DNA from: G963664115 sp965216035
Lineage (GTDB): Bacteria; Acidobacteriota; Terriglobia; 20CM-2-55-15
DNA length: 64,000 nucleotides
Reading direction: 5' to 3'
Assembly: GCA_965216035.1 (NCBI GenBank)
Contig: CBDCFM010000021.1
Location: 310,001-374,000 of the forward strand
Positions 1-8,302 of this stretch are shown here, piece after piece. The notes beneath the pieces were generated by a model. It was not told the DNA's origin, searched no databases, and was given only the letters and a program-made list of their open reading frames with translations. Every line of letters begins with the position of its first letter. The stretch's first letter is position 1. A program made the translations under genes and the position numbers.

Positions 1-645
1 CACCTGGCCGCGCTGGCAGGCATTTCCATGGGCGGGTACAAGACCCTTCAGTTCGCCGTGAGCCATCCCGACTTCATGGACGCCGCCATTCCGATTGTCG
101 GGAGCGGGCTGTGGAGCAGTATGGGCTTTTTGTCGGACCTGCTCTTGCGGTCAGCGATTGAGAACTGTGCGGGATGGGAGGACGGCTATTACGATGAGAA
201 CCCTCGCGAATGCGCGGCCGCCGCGCTGACAGGGATGATCCCTCAGTTCTACACCCGCGTTTGGTGGGACGAGAACGCCGCCTCGGCCGAGGACTTCAGG
301 GCATGGCATGGTCGTTGGTGGGACGCTTATCTAGGCGTGCAAGATGCCCGCGACCTCTACCTGATGTCGACGGCGCCCAGAGAGGTCGCCGATACGCCTG
401 GGTTTGAAGGTGATCTCGCGGCTGCGCTCGGTGCGATCAACACCAAGGTTCTATTAATCTTCAGTCCTCACGATCAGTTCCAATCGGCCGAGCTGATCGA
501 GAAACAGGATGCAATGATTTTGGACTCCCGGATTCTCTCCATCGACCGGAACACTGGACATATGATCTGCTGCGGTGAGGACCCGGTAGCCACCGGGATT
601 ATGACGAAAGAGATCGCGCCGTTCCTCGATGCGCTCGTGCGGTGA
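1..645 (+). CDS. alpha/beta hydrolase, homoserine O-acetyltransferase-like (5' partial)
   Basis: The frame is open from base 1 and closes with TGA at 643-645, so only the last 214 residues are present. The nucleophile elbow GISMGG lies near the fragment start. An Asp in SPHDQF and a His in NTGHMICCGEDP are placed as in the Ser-Asp-His triad of alpha/beta hydrolases. The stretch after the elbow (GGYKTLQFAVSHP) resembles the MetX/homoserine O-acetyltransferase branch. That branch also contains many hydrolases that are not acetyltransferases, so the substrate is not assigned. The next gene is 700 bp away, so no operon partner is visible. Confidence 0.75.
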   Translation, partial: HLAALAGISMGGYKTLQFAVSHPDFMDAAIPIVGSGLWSSMGFLSDLLLRSAIENCAGWEDGYYDENPRECAAAALTGMIPQFYTRVWWDENAASAEDFRAWHGRWWDAYLGVQDARDLYLMSTAPREVADTPGFEGDLAAALGAINTKVLLIFSPHDQFQSAELIEKQDAMILDSRILSIDRNTGHMICCGEDPVATGIMTKEIAPFLDALVR

Positions 646-1218
646 AATCATGCCGCGCGCCGGCTAAATAGTATGAGGGGAAGAACTTGGGATCAATCAG
701 AAGGTTGAGTGCCTGTGATACCGCATATACGGAAACTAGAAACCCGCGAGTAACGCCGTAGCGTTTATCGATCCAATCTCAGCCTCCCGAAAATCGTCTC
801 CAGGGAACGGATCCTGGCCTTGCGGAGCCTTCGTGGATAGAGAGGCAACGGAATCTCACTGGCCGCGAACCGGATTTAACAGGCACCGACCACACAAATC
901 AGGGCACCGGCACCCGTTCCTTCAGTTCTTCAAACCAGACGTCCATGAGTGTCGCTCACCCCGAATGATGAAAATCTGCCTTTTCGCGCTCCTGATACTG
1001 TGGAAGAGGGCCCGAAATGTCTGGACTGATTCTAAAGGACTTACTCCATATTTTCGTAACAGTTCAGGAGATAATGGCGTCTGCTAAATCCGGGGCCTTC
1101 CTACTACTGTCCTCCAGGCCGCCACACTGTTCAGAAACGCTCGATGATCTGTGCTCCCAGTCACGTCAGTTGGTCTGGTTCCGCCCCCCGTTGGCCAAGA
1201 CGCCAAACCCGAGCGGAA
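646..1218. other. intergenic stretch with a kinase-tail relic and no intact gene
   Basis: I see no intact coding frame. Bases 899-1072 hold a degraded kinase 3' end (separate entry). The part around 705-770 resembles the sequence near 32805-32900, which also flanks a kinase gene. This suggests the whole stretch is decayed kinase-array DNA. Confidence 0.5.
899..1072 (-). pseudogene. relic of a Ser/Thr kinase-TolB gene 3' end; copy 1 of a 3-copy dispersed repeat
   Basis: On the minus strand the last codons read MDVWFEELKERVPVP followed by TGA at 901-899. This is nearly the C-terminal signature of the intact kinases at 22727, 25536 and 30003 (NWSEELKERVPVP and similar). The preceding sequence up to about 1072 has lost its frame. 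It matches 17191-17363 in the same orientation and 33053-33227 in the opposite orientation, base for base over long runs. I infer scattered decayed copies of one kinase paralog. Confidence 0.7.
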
Positions 1219-1228
1219 TAAACCGCAA

Positions 1229-1380
1229 AAAGTCTTAAGTAACGACTGTTGGCTTTTCGAGATTTCAGGAATTCTGCGGACCCTTCATCCCCGTTTGTCG
1301 TCCTAGTTCTTGAAGGCAGATGTATGACTCCGTCGAACCATTTTGAAATGTAGTTTGACGACATGAAGGAGGAATTGATC
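1229..1380 (+). promoter_or_regulatory. duplicated promoter/leader region, copy 1 (upstream of SPFH gene)
   Basis: About 150 bp here align with 9708-9851, upstream of the sterol-desaturase gene. Shared blocks include a TTTGTCGTC(C/T)TAG core followed by CTTGAAGG, then GA-rich sequence ending in AAGGAGG at 1366-1372. Similarity stops at the coding starts. Because an ECF sigma gene lies just downstream (2900), the shared core is a candidate ECF-dependent promoter. That function is inference; the duplication is directly visible. Confidence 0.6.
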
Positions 1381-2778
1381 ATGGGTCTACTGGACGAACC
1401 GAATCCGAACCCGAAAGACGAAAACACTTCAGAAAAGGCAACGAAAGCCTTCCGTGCCGGCCTTGGAGCTTCCTGGCAAGGCATCCGTTTCATCTCCCAG
1501 ATCAAATCGACGGCTTCGTTAATCCTGTCGGTGAAAAAAGTCGCTGTCGTGGGGTCGATTCTGGGTGTATTGACCTTGCTCGGCGCCGGGATCGTAGAAA
1601 CCGTTAACCAAAACTCCTACCAGGTAAGGCAGATGATCATTACCGGCAAGATGGACGCCAAGCTCATGCCCGGGATGTGGCCTCAGATATTCAGCAACAT
1701 CGTGACCTGGCCAAAAGCAGAGACGTTTTACTTCATGAATGAGAAGACCGGATCGGCTCCGGCCATCGAGGTGCGGTTCAACGATGGTTCCCTCTGTGAC
1801 GTTTCCGGCACCTTGCGAATCATCCTTCCCAGTTCAGAGCAACAAGCTATCGATGTGGTGACCAAGTATGGGTATGCCGACTACCGAGATCTGGAGCAGA
1901 AGCTCATTCTTCCCGTAGTCCGAAACGCCCTTCGCGTCACTGCCAACTTGATGTCTGCGCGGGAGTCGTATTCAGAGAAGCGTGCGGATTTTGTCTTCTG
2001 GGCCTGGGACCAGATCCAGAACGGACTGTATGAAACCGAGGAAGAGACGCGAAAGGTTGTCGACCCGGTGTCGGGCCAGGAGATCACGAAAACCTTCAAG
2101 ATAATCAAGAAGAGGGAAGATGGGAATCCTGTCTATCAGCAGAATCCGCTGGATGGACTCGGCATCACGCTCGCTAACTTCGAGGTCAAGGTGTTCGATT
2201 ACACCGAGAAGGTGCGCGAACAGATCGGCACGCAGCAGAGCGCGCTCATGGCTGTCGCGACCGCTATGGCGAAGGCTCAGCAAGCTGAACAGGAAGCCCT
2301 GATGGTGGAGGCGGAAGGAAAGGCGAACGTGGCGCGTGCGCGGTACGAAGAAGAGCAGATGAAAATCCGAGTGCTCGTTCAGGCACAGGAACGGCTGGAT
2401 GTCGCCGAGTTTGACAAGTCACGAGCCATGGTGGAAGCACATCAACGGCTCGAAGTCGCGGAGCTCGACCGGCAGGCAGCGGCTGAGAAGAAGCAGGAAG
2501 AGATTCTCCTCGGTCAGGGAGAGGCAGAAAGAAAGCGCCTCGTTCTCCAGGCCGACGGGGCGTTGCAGGAAAAACTGCAAGCCTATGTACAGGCGCAACA
2601 GGTGTGGGCGAGTGCTTACGCCCAGCGGCAGGTTCCGACACTCGTCATGGGCGGCGGTGGAACGGGCGACACAGACCTGGCATCGACTGATTTTGCTCAG
2701 ATGATGCAACTCATGGTGGCGCAACAGATGGGACTGGATCTGTCTGTGCCGCAGGGAGCGACGCGTGGCGAACGATAG
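1381..2778 (+). CDS. SPFH/band-7 domain protein (flotillin-like)
   Basis: Predicted 465 residues. The start is ATG 1381 because AAGGAGG (1366-1372) overlaps the upstream ATG at 1363 and is well spaced for 1381. A hydrophobic segment (about residues 53-72, VAVVGSILGVLTLLGAGIV) would anchor the protein in the membrane. It is followed by a band-7 domain and then a long Ala/Glu/Gln/Arg-rich coiled coil (about 270-420) typical of flotillin/stomatin-type scaffolds. The C-terminus ends in a Gly-rich and Met/Gln-rich tail. SPFH proteins oligomerise at membranes and organise other membrane proteins. The ECF sigma gene follows after 121 bp and may be co-regulated. Stop is TAG 2776-2778. Confidence 0.85.
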   Translation: MGLLDEPNPNPKDENTSEKATKAFRAGLGASWQGIRFISQIKSTASLILSVKKVAVVGSILGVLTLLGAGIVETVNQNSYQVRQMIITGKMDAKLMPGMWPQIFSNIVTWPKAETFYFMNEKTGSAPAIEVRFNDGSLCDVSGTLRIILPSSEQQAIDVVTKYGYADYRDLEQKLILPVVRNALRVTANLMSARESYSEKRADFVFWAWDQIQNGLYETEEETRKVVDPVSGQEITKTFKIIKKREDGNPVYQQNPLDGLGITLANFEVKVFDYTEKVREQIGTQQSALMAVATAMAKAQQAEQEALMVEAEGKANVARARYEEEQMKIRVLVQAQERLDVAEFDKSRAMVEAHQRLEVAELDRQAAAEKKQEEILLGQGEAERKRLVLQADGALQEKLQAYVQAQQVWASAYAQRQVPTLVMGGGGTGDTDLASTDFAQMMQLMVAQQMGLDLSVPQGATRGER

Positions 2779-2899
2779 ACGCAATTTGGGAGTGGTCGCC
2801 GCGAGCGCGGCTGCCACTCTTTCTGTTTGTAGGTCCCGAGCTTTGGTTTGGAGTACACTGGGGCCACCATTCGTCCCCCGGCACCCAGAGTCACTCGCA

Positions 2900-3481
2900 A
2901 TGCCAAGCGAAGTTACGCTCAAGCTCCCCCTGGATTCTTACCGGTCCTACCTGATGGGACTGGCCCGTGTTCTGTTGGCCAGCGCGGGTCCGGTGCGCAA
3001 CAAGCTTGACGCATCGGACCTCGTCCAGGACGTAATGCTGAGAGCCCATGAACGCGAAAAACAGTTTAAAGGCAAGACCCCAGAGGAATTTATGGGTTGG
3101 TTGAGACAGATTCTCAAGAACGAACTGATCGACAAAGAGCGCCACTTTTTCCGGAGGAAACGGGACGCTGCACTGGAAGAGGTGTATCAGGAAACCATAG
3201 ACAAGTCCGATGATCGAATGATCCGGATGCCCATGTTGAAGCAGACCTCGCCGAGTCAGCATCTGGCCCGGCACGAACGACAGTTGCTTCTAGTAAAGGC
3301 GCTGGAAACTCTCCCTGAAGATCAGCGAACCACTGTGGAGCTTAGGCATTTGGGAAACTGGTCTCAGGAGCAGATCGCCGAGTTCACGAATCGAACCAAA
3401 CCCAGCGTTGCGGGCCTGTTGAGGCGAGGGCTGAAGGCGTTGCGCCAGGAGTTGAAACTTTTAGAGCCATCATGCCTGTAG
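2900..3481 (+). CDS. ECF-type RNA polymerase sigma factor, kinase-associated type
   Basis: Predicted 193 residues from ATG 2900 (MPSEVTLKL); the frame is open further upstream but lacks family-like sequence. Region 2 reads DASDLVQDVMLRAHE with FMGWLRQILKNELIDKER. Region 4 reads LPEDQRTTVELRHLGNWS followed by a helix-turn-helix (EQIAEFTNRTKPSVAGLLRRG). This layout fits the ECF sigma factors that accompany Ser/Thr kinases in Planctomycetes and Acidobacteria. A receptor-like kinase of that style is encoded at 10896. No anti-sigma gene is adjacent. Targets may include the duplicated upstream region at 1229 and 9708 (inference). Confidence 0.85.
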   Translation: MPSEVTLKLPLDSYRSYLMGLARVLLASAGPVRNKLDASDLVQDVMLRAHEREKQFKGKTPEEFMGWLRQILKNELIDKERHFFRRKRDAALEEVYQETIDKSDDRMIRMPMLKQTSPSQHLARHERQLLLVKALETLPEDQRTTVELRHLGNWSQEQIAEFTNRTKPSVAGLLRRGLKALRQELKLLEPSCL

Positions 3482-3496
3482 ACACCGCATGCACCC

Positions 3497-3607
3497 ATGA
3501 TGAAGCTGTCCGAGTCTCGTATCGTTAACCAATACGTGGATGAGGTGCTGGCCCGGCACAACGATGCCGCCGAGACCATCCAGAGTGATTCGGTGGAAGG
3601 GATCTGA
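3497..3607 (+). CDS. small ORF after the sigma gene, unknown (possibly a truncated partner)
   Basis: A 36-codon frame starts with two ATGs 15 bp after the sigma factor stop and ends at TGA 3605-3607. It begins MMKLSESRIVNQYVDEVLA. No family is recognised. It may be the surviving N-terminus of a sigma-linked protein kinase or anti-sigma factor, since relic DNA begins immediately downstream. No strong ribosome binding site is visible. Confidence 0.35.
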   Translation: MMKLSESRIVNQYVDEVLARHNDAAETIQSDSVEGI

Positions 3608-3621
3608 ACTTCTGTTTACGG

Positions 3622-3780
3622 CTGGTGTTTGTGGCCGTGATGACGCGGACATCAAGAGGAGTTGTGTGGTTTGCGCCGAGCGGTGTGACTTTCTTTTCCT
3701 GGAGCACGCGGAGCAGCCTAAGCGGGCGAGACGGTCGGTGTCTTTGGCGAACTGTAGGACGGTATGAAACCCTGGTCACC
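3622..3780 (-). pseudogene. relic: NtrC-type AAA+ activator fragment joined to a kinase fragment
   Basis: Minus-strand translation gives LLRVLQEKKVTPLGANHTTP and then DVRVITATN, a recognisable piece of the sigma-54 activator AAA+ domain. Directly upstream on the minus strand, in another frame, is FAKDTDRLAR, which matches the FAKDADRLAR segment of the kinase genes in this window. No start, no full domain and no continuous frame exist, so this is a chimeric relic. Confidence 0.55.
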
Positions 3781-3840
3781 CACCCACCCACCGCTCGCGG
3801 ATCTGAACGATGCTCGACACGGCGGCAGCCCCTCATGGTA

Positions 3841-3901
3841 AGTAAGTATTTACAAACACCCCATTTCAGCATACACTTACTATAGTAAGTAACTACTTAC
3901 T
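3841..3901 (+). promoter_or_regulatory. promoter overlapped by tandem palindromic operator
   Basis: A -35 like TTTACA (3849-3854), a 17-bp spacer and TACACT (3872-3877) form a plausible sigma-70 promoter. A perfect 16-bp palindrome (3875-3890) overlaps an 18-bp palindrome with arms AGTAAGTA (3884-3891) and TACTTACT (3894-3901). Another AGTAAGTA half-site lies at 3841-3848. The placement over and after the -10 suggests repression. The natural candidate repressor is the ArsR-type protein encoded at the end of this operon (7750-8190). A ribosome binding site AAGGAGA precedes ATG 3921. Confidence 0.7.
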
Positions 3902-3920
3902 AAGTCCGAAAAGGAGAGCA

Positions 3921-4091
3921 ATGCCAAAAGACACCATGCATTCGGCCTATCGAGTGGCCGGCGAGCTGATCAAGGACCGGCTCAAGGAACAGAATCCCGA
4001 TGCGCTAAGGGAACTGGAAGGAATTAAGGACGCCGATGTCATCATCACCCGTGGCCAATACGACCACATCGAAAACGTCTTCAAACACGGC
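3921..4091 (+). pseudogene. 5' part of an IS21-split gene, 298-residue protein of unknown function
   Basis: Starts at ATG 3921 behind AAGGAGA. Residues 1-57 are intact (MPKDTMHSAYRVAGELI... ending VFKHG), after which the frame enters the IS21 element at 4092. The 6-bp target duplication CACGGC lies at 4086-4091 and 7035-7040. Removing the element and one duplication joins residue 57 in frame to HTPCTTIESADIDDVDLR at 7041, giving a 298-residue protein. It reads as a gene split by one insertion rather than two genes. Confidence 0.75.
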
Positions 4092-4108
4092 TGCGTATTC
4101 CGGACCAT

Positions 4109-4225
4109 CCTGAACACTGATTCCGATCCATCGTGAACACCGATTCCGGGATCGTGAACGCGGATTCCGGGATCCTGAACAGTGATTCCGGTGATCCTGA
4201 ACACCGATTCCGGCCATCGTGATCA
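4109..4225 (+). repeat. IS21 left-end multiple repeats (transposase binding sites)
   Basis: Five or more copies of a TGAACACCGATTCCGG-like unit follow each other at intervals of about 20-25 bp. The same unit in inverse orientation occurs three times near the right end at 6969-7034. Multiple terminal repeats of this type are the known IstA binding sites in IS21-family ends. Confidence 0.8.
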
Positions 4226-4282
4226 CTCGTCGGTAGCGAAGTTTGGAGCTTTTAGGTTCTCCTGAAGCACAGGAGGGCCTTG

Positions 4283-5839
4283 ATGGCAACGAAACGACTA
4301 CCGATGAGACAGATACGCGAGATTCTACGACTCAAACACGACCAACAGCTCAGCCACCGGGCGATCGCCAGCGCATGTCGCGTGGGCTTGGGCACCGTTG
4401 CGGACTACTTGGGACGGGCCAAGCAGGCCGGACTGGAATGGCCGCTGCCCGAAGACCTGGACGAGGCAGCGCTTGAAGCGCGGCTGTTTCCCCGCGCGGG
4501 ACCGGGCTCCCGGGAACGGGTGGCTCCGGATGTAGAACGGATCCACCAGGAGTTGAAGCGTGTTGGAGTCACCCTGCACCTGCTGTGGGAAGAGTACCGA
4601 GAAGCGAATCCAAAGGGATATGCCTACAGCCAGTTCTGTGAGATCTACCGGCGTTGGGCCCAGAAATTGAAGCCCTCGATGCGACAGGTGCACCGCGCCG
4701 GAGAGAAGACCTTCATCGACTTTTCCGGCAAACGGCCACAGCTGACGGATCCACGGACGGGCAAAGCTATTCCAGTCGAGTTGTTCGTCGCTGTTCTGGG
4801 CGCCAGCGGTTACACCTACGCGGAAGCGACACCGAGCCAGAAACTCCCCGATTGGGTCGGCGTGCATATCCGCATGGTGGAGTTCTTCGGCGGATCGAGC
4901 CGGATCTGGGTTCCCGACCAACTCAAGAGTGCCATTACCCAGCCCTGCCGCTATGAAGCAGGCGTCAACCGTACCTACCAGGATGAGGCCGAACACTACG
5001 GCGCCGTTGTCATACCGGCCCGGCCGCGGAAAGCTCGGGACAAAGCGAAAGTTGAATCGACCGTCCTGGTCGCACAGCGGTGGATCCTGGCCAGGATCCG
5101 GAATCGCACGTTCTTCAGTCTGGCCGACTTGAACGGAGCCATTCGAGAGTTGCTGGTGGAACTGAACCAGCGGCCGATGCAGAAGCTTCGAGTATCCCGC
5201 CTGGAACTCTACGAGCGGCTGGATCGACCGGCATTACAGCCCCTCCCGACCAACCGGTATGAACAGGCCGAGTGGAAGGACTGTCGTGTCAGCATCGATT
5301 ACCACATTACCGTGGACCGCCATCCTTACAGCGTGCCCTGCCAGTTGATCCATGAGAGGGTGGAAGCGCGTTACACGGCGTCCATTGTCGAGGTCTACTA
5401 CAAAGGCCGGCGCGTGACGTCCCATCGCCGTCGCTACGATCACAAGCCGTCGACTCTGTCCGAACATATGCCCAGTGCCCATCGGGCCCATGCGGAATGG
5501 ACACCGTCCCGGCTGATTAGTTGGGCGGAGAAAACTGGCCCCAAGACCGGCCGCCTGGTCGAGGAGATCATGAAACGGTGGCCGCATCCGGAACAGGGGT
5601 ACCGGGCCTGCCTGGGATTGATGAGTCTAGGTCGCCGCTCCGGCGCCGAGCGGCTCGAAGCCGCCAGTGCGCGGGCGCTGCACTTGCAGTCCTATAGCTA
5701 CCGCACCGTCAAGAACATCCTGTCGTCGGCCCAGGACCGGTTGCCTTTCGGGGACACCGAAACCCCACCGACGCCCCATCACGACAACATTCGCGGCGCC
5801 GCCTACTATGCGGACCCCGAGGAGACGCACTCATGCTAA
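4283..5839 (+). CDS. istA: IS21-family transposase IstA
   Basis: Predicted 518 residues from ATG 4283, behind AGGAGGG at 4271-4277. The N-terminus carries a helix-turn-helix (SHRAIASACRVGLGTVADYL). The DDE integrase core shows Asp in KTFIDFSGKRP, Asp in IWVPDQLKSAI and Glu in KARDKAKVESTVL. Length and order match IstA. The last codons overlap istB by 7 bp (ATGCTAA), the usual translational coupling. It appears intact and would cut and join the element ends with IstB. Confidence 0.92.
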   Translation: MATKRLPMRQIREILRLKHDQQLSHRAIASACRVGLGTVADYLGRAKQAGLEWPLPEDLDEAALEARLFPRAGPGSRERVAPDVERIHQELKRVGVTLHLLWEEYREANPKGYAYSQFCEIYRRWAQKLKPSMRQVHRAGEKTFIDFSGKRPQLTDPRTGKAIPVELFVAVLGASGYTYAEATPSQKLPDWVGVHIRMVEFFGGSSRIWVPDQLKSAITQPCRYEAGVNRTYQDEAEHYGAVVIPARPRKARDKAKVESTVLVAQRWILARIRNRTFFSLADLNGAIRELLVELNQRPMQKLRVSRLELYERLDRPALQPLPTNRYEQAEWKDCRVSIDYHITVDRHPYSVPCQLIHERVEARYTASIVEVYYKGRRVTSHRRRYDHKPSTLSEHMPSAHRAHAEWTPSRLISWAEKTGPKTGRLVEEIMKRWPHPEQGYRACLGLMSLGRRSGAERLEAASARALHLQSYSYRTVKNILSSAQDRLPFGDTETPPTPHHDNIRGAAYYADPEETHSC

Positions 5840-6591
5840 TGGAACAAACCCTGGAGAAGATGAACCAGATGAAGCTATCGGCCATGGTCGAGGCCCTGGA
5901 GCAGCAACGCCGCTCGAATCAGTACACGGATCTCGGCTTCGAGGAACGTCTGGGCCTACTGGTGGATGAGGAGTGGACGGCCCGGGAGCACCGCAAGCTC
6001 ACCCGACGCCTGCGCGCGGCGAAGCTGCGCGACGCGACGGCATCGCTGGAAAACGTCGACTTCAAACATCGTCGCCGTCTGGACCGTTCCCAAGTCCTCG
6101 CCCTGGGCTCCTGCGGGTGGATCCAAGACCGGCACAATCTTCTCATCACCGGTCCGACCGGCATCGGAAAGAGTTTTCTGGCTTCGGCTTTCGTCGAACG
6201 CGCCTGCCGGCGGGGTTTTAACGCCACCTACGTCCGCATGCCTCGGCTCTTGCACCAACTGGCGGTCGGCCGTGGCGACGGCTCCTACACCCGAGTCCTG
6301 GCCCGTCTGGCCAAAACCGATCTGCTGGCCATCGACGACTGGCTCCTGGCCCCGCTGCGCGACGCTGAACGCCGGGACCTGATCGAAGTCGTCGAGGAAC
6401 GGAGCGAACGTTCCGCCATCTTGATCGCCAGCCAGCTCCCGGTCCCCGACTGGCACGGCGTCATTGGCGACCCGAACCAGGCCGACGCCATCTGCGATCG
6501 CCTCCTCCACAATGCGCACCGTATCGAACTGAAAGGGGCATCGATGCGGCAAACCAAGACCCAACCCAAGACGTTGAAGGAGTCCCGATGA
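5833..6591 (+). CDS. istB: IS21-family helper ATPase IstB
   Basis: Predicted 252 residues. Walker A reads GPTGIGKSF and Walker B reads LLAIDDW, in an AAA+ domain related to DnaC. It starts within the istA stop (ATGCTAA). IstB selects target DNA and assembles the IstA transpososome. The ORF is full length without frameshift. Confidence 0.92.
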   Translation: MLMEQTLEKMNQMKLSAMVEALEQQRRSNQYTDLGFEERLGLLVDEEWTAREHRKLTRRLRAAKLRDATASLENVDFKHRRRLDRSQVLALGSCGWIQDRHNLLITGPTGIGKSFLASAFVERACRRGFNATYVRMPRLLHQLAVGRGDGSYTRVLARLAKTDLLAIDDWLLAPLRDAERRDLIEVVEERSERSAILIASQLPVPDWHGVIGDPNQADAICDRLLHNAHRIELKGASMRQTKTQPKTLKESR

Positions 6592-7040
6592 TCGGCGCAC
6601 CGATGCATCCACACGCCGCCGCCAGGGGGTACTCCAGGCCGGCCCCGGACCCAATCGTCGCTCCTGCGCAATCCTCGCGCGAAGGAAGTGCGGGAATCCG
6701 GGTCCGGGCGCGGAACGCGCGCCTCACGCAGGGCACGGGGCCTGTGGAAACTGCCGCAGCCGTGCAAATGGGAATGGTGGCCTTCGGCCGACTTTCTCTT
6801 GATCATTTCCACCGCTGCTTGCAAAAAAAAACGCTCCCGGCTTTCGCACAGTTACACACAGGCCGGCGGCGATTTATCACAATAATTTTGGAAAGAACTA
6901 AAATAGGGAAAACCTGGACTCTGAAGGAATAAACTGAGACGCTAACCCGTCGCTTCGCTCCGGCGAGTGTTCACGATGGCCGGAATCGGTGTTCATGATT
7001 CCGGAACTGGTGTTCACGATCAGCGGAATACCCACACGGC

Positions 7041-7766
7041 CACACGCCCTGCACGACGATTGAGTCGGCCGATATCGACGACGTGGATTTGCGGGTCGAC
7101 CAGATCGTGATGGTGAACTGCCCGGGTAATTTCTCCAAACAGGGCCTGCGGAAGCTTCATGGCTTCGTCAACGATGGAGGGTTCCTGTTTACCACCGACT
7201 GGGCACTCCGGAACGTTCTCGAGACAGCGTTTCCGGGATTTGTCGAATACACGGGCAGCGCAACTGGGGACGAGGTGGTCCGTGTTGAGGTCATCGACAA
7301 GGACGACCCGTTTCTTTCTTCAATCCTCGGTCCAAAGGACGATCCGCAGTGGTGGCTCGAAGGGAGCAGCTATCCGATCCGGGTACTCCAGAAGGACCGG
7401 GTGCAGGTTCTGTTGTCGTCCAAAGCGTTGGGCGATAAGTACGTCGAGCCGGCAGTGTTCGTCACGTTCGAGGTTGGCCAAGGCCGCATTTACCACATGA
7501 TCAGTCACTTCTACCTGCAACGCACCGAAACACGGACCGAGCGTCACAAAGGGACGGCCTATGATTACTTGGCGGAGAAGGGTGTGGGCAGGGCGGAATT
7601 TGCAAAGTACGCTGCACTGGGCGCCGACGGTGCCGCACTTGGGGCTGTAGAGAGCGCCCTGACGTCGCGGACAATGATGTCGCGTGTGATGTACGAGAAG
7701 AAGATGCAGATTAGAAGGGGACTTGGCAAGAAGAAGGGAAAGGAAAACGATGAGAAGAAGGTCTAA
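7041..7766 (+). pseudogene. 3' part of the IS21-split 298-residue gene; glutamine-amidotransferase-like fold suspected
   Basis: Continues the frame of 3921-4091 after removal of IS21. Visible sequence includes DQIVMVNCPGNF, VNDGGFLFTTDW, YPIRVL and EVGQGRIYHMISHFYLQRTE. A hydrophobic strand-VNCPG turn, a 'GGFLFTTDW' loop and 'GQGRIYHMISHF' resemble the class-I glutamine-amidotransferase-like/ThuA layout, but I cannot assign an activity. The C-terminus is Lys-rich. The last 17 bp overlap the ArsR-type gene at 7750, so the two are an operon under the operator at 3841-3901. Confidence 0.6.
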
Positions 7767-8190
7767 GGAGTCGGAGAGGCGGACCGAGAGATCCTACACC
7801 TCGATCGGGGTGAAGGCCGCATCCCACCCCACACGGCAACTGATCCTGAAGGCGTTGGAGGAGGTGAGCCGAAACACAGTAGACCTGGAGCAAATTACAC
7901 ACGAGAACCGCTACAACCTCTACCATCACCTGTCGGTGCTAGAAAATGCCGGCCTGGTCGCCTCTCGAATCGCTGACGGCAAGGTGAAGGAGTTCTCCCT
8001 GGTCCAGCCTGAGAGGCCAGAAACGGTTTACCTCCAACTCGACCGAAGCGACCCCAACGAACGTAAACAGCTCGACACGCTTCTTACGACGCTCAATGGC
8101 ATGACCAAAGGAAAGATTCCACATCTCAAGAAGGTGACCAGCGCCAGGTTGATGCTGTCCTATCCGTGGTCGCCGGACGAGGAAGATTAG
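7750..8190 (+). CDS. ArsR-type winged-helix transcriptional regulator
   Basis: Predicted 146 residues from ATG 7750, behind AAAGGA. Sequence shows a winged helix: SHPTRQLILKALEEV, then the recognition region ENRYNLYHHLSVLENAGLVA and wing DGKVKEFSLV. No metal-binding CxC motif is present (there is no Cys), so a metal sensor role is not supported. It overlaps the upstream gene by 17 bp. It is the likely ligand of the AGTAAGTA palindromes at 3841-3901, making the operon autoregulated (inference). Confidence 0.8.
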   Translation: MRRRSKESERRTERSYTSIGVKAASHPTRQLILKALEEVSRNTVDLEQITHENRYNLYHHLSVLENAGLVASRIADGKVKEFSLVQPERPETVYLQLDRSDPNERKQLDTLLTTLNGMTKGKIPHLKKVTSARLMLSYPWSPDEED

Positions 8191-8302
8191 GAAAACGGCG
8201 GTTTCGAGTAGATCGGTCCGGTTGGCTTTCGGCAGATCGCGATGCCCGTATCCAGGAAGGAACAAAATGTGTATTCCGTCACGGTCTCAACCGCCCATAG
8301 TC

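Larger units (their letters stand above)
4092..7034 (+). mobile_element. IS21-family element 1 (2943 bp)
   Basis: Ends are 5'-TGCGTATTCCG at 4092 and CGGAATACCCA-3' at 7034, giving imperfect inverted repeats with TG...CA termini as in IS21. It carries istA and istB in the usual overlapping order. A 6-bp duplication CACGGC flanks it (4086-4091, 7035-7040). Multiple internal copies of a GTGAACACCGATTCCGG-like repeat sit at both ends. Bases 6592-6968 between istB and the right-end repeats hold no recognisable gene. Confidence 0.9.

Noticed and set aside
4109..4225. Possible CRISPR-like array
   Set aside because: The repeats are short, imperfect, without uniform spacers, and occur inverted at the other end of IS21; they are terminal binding sites.
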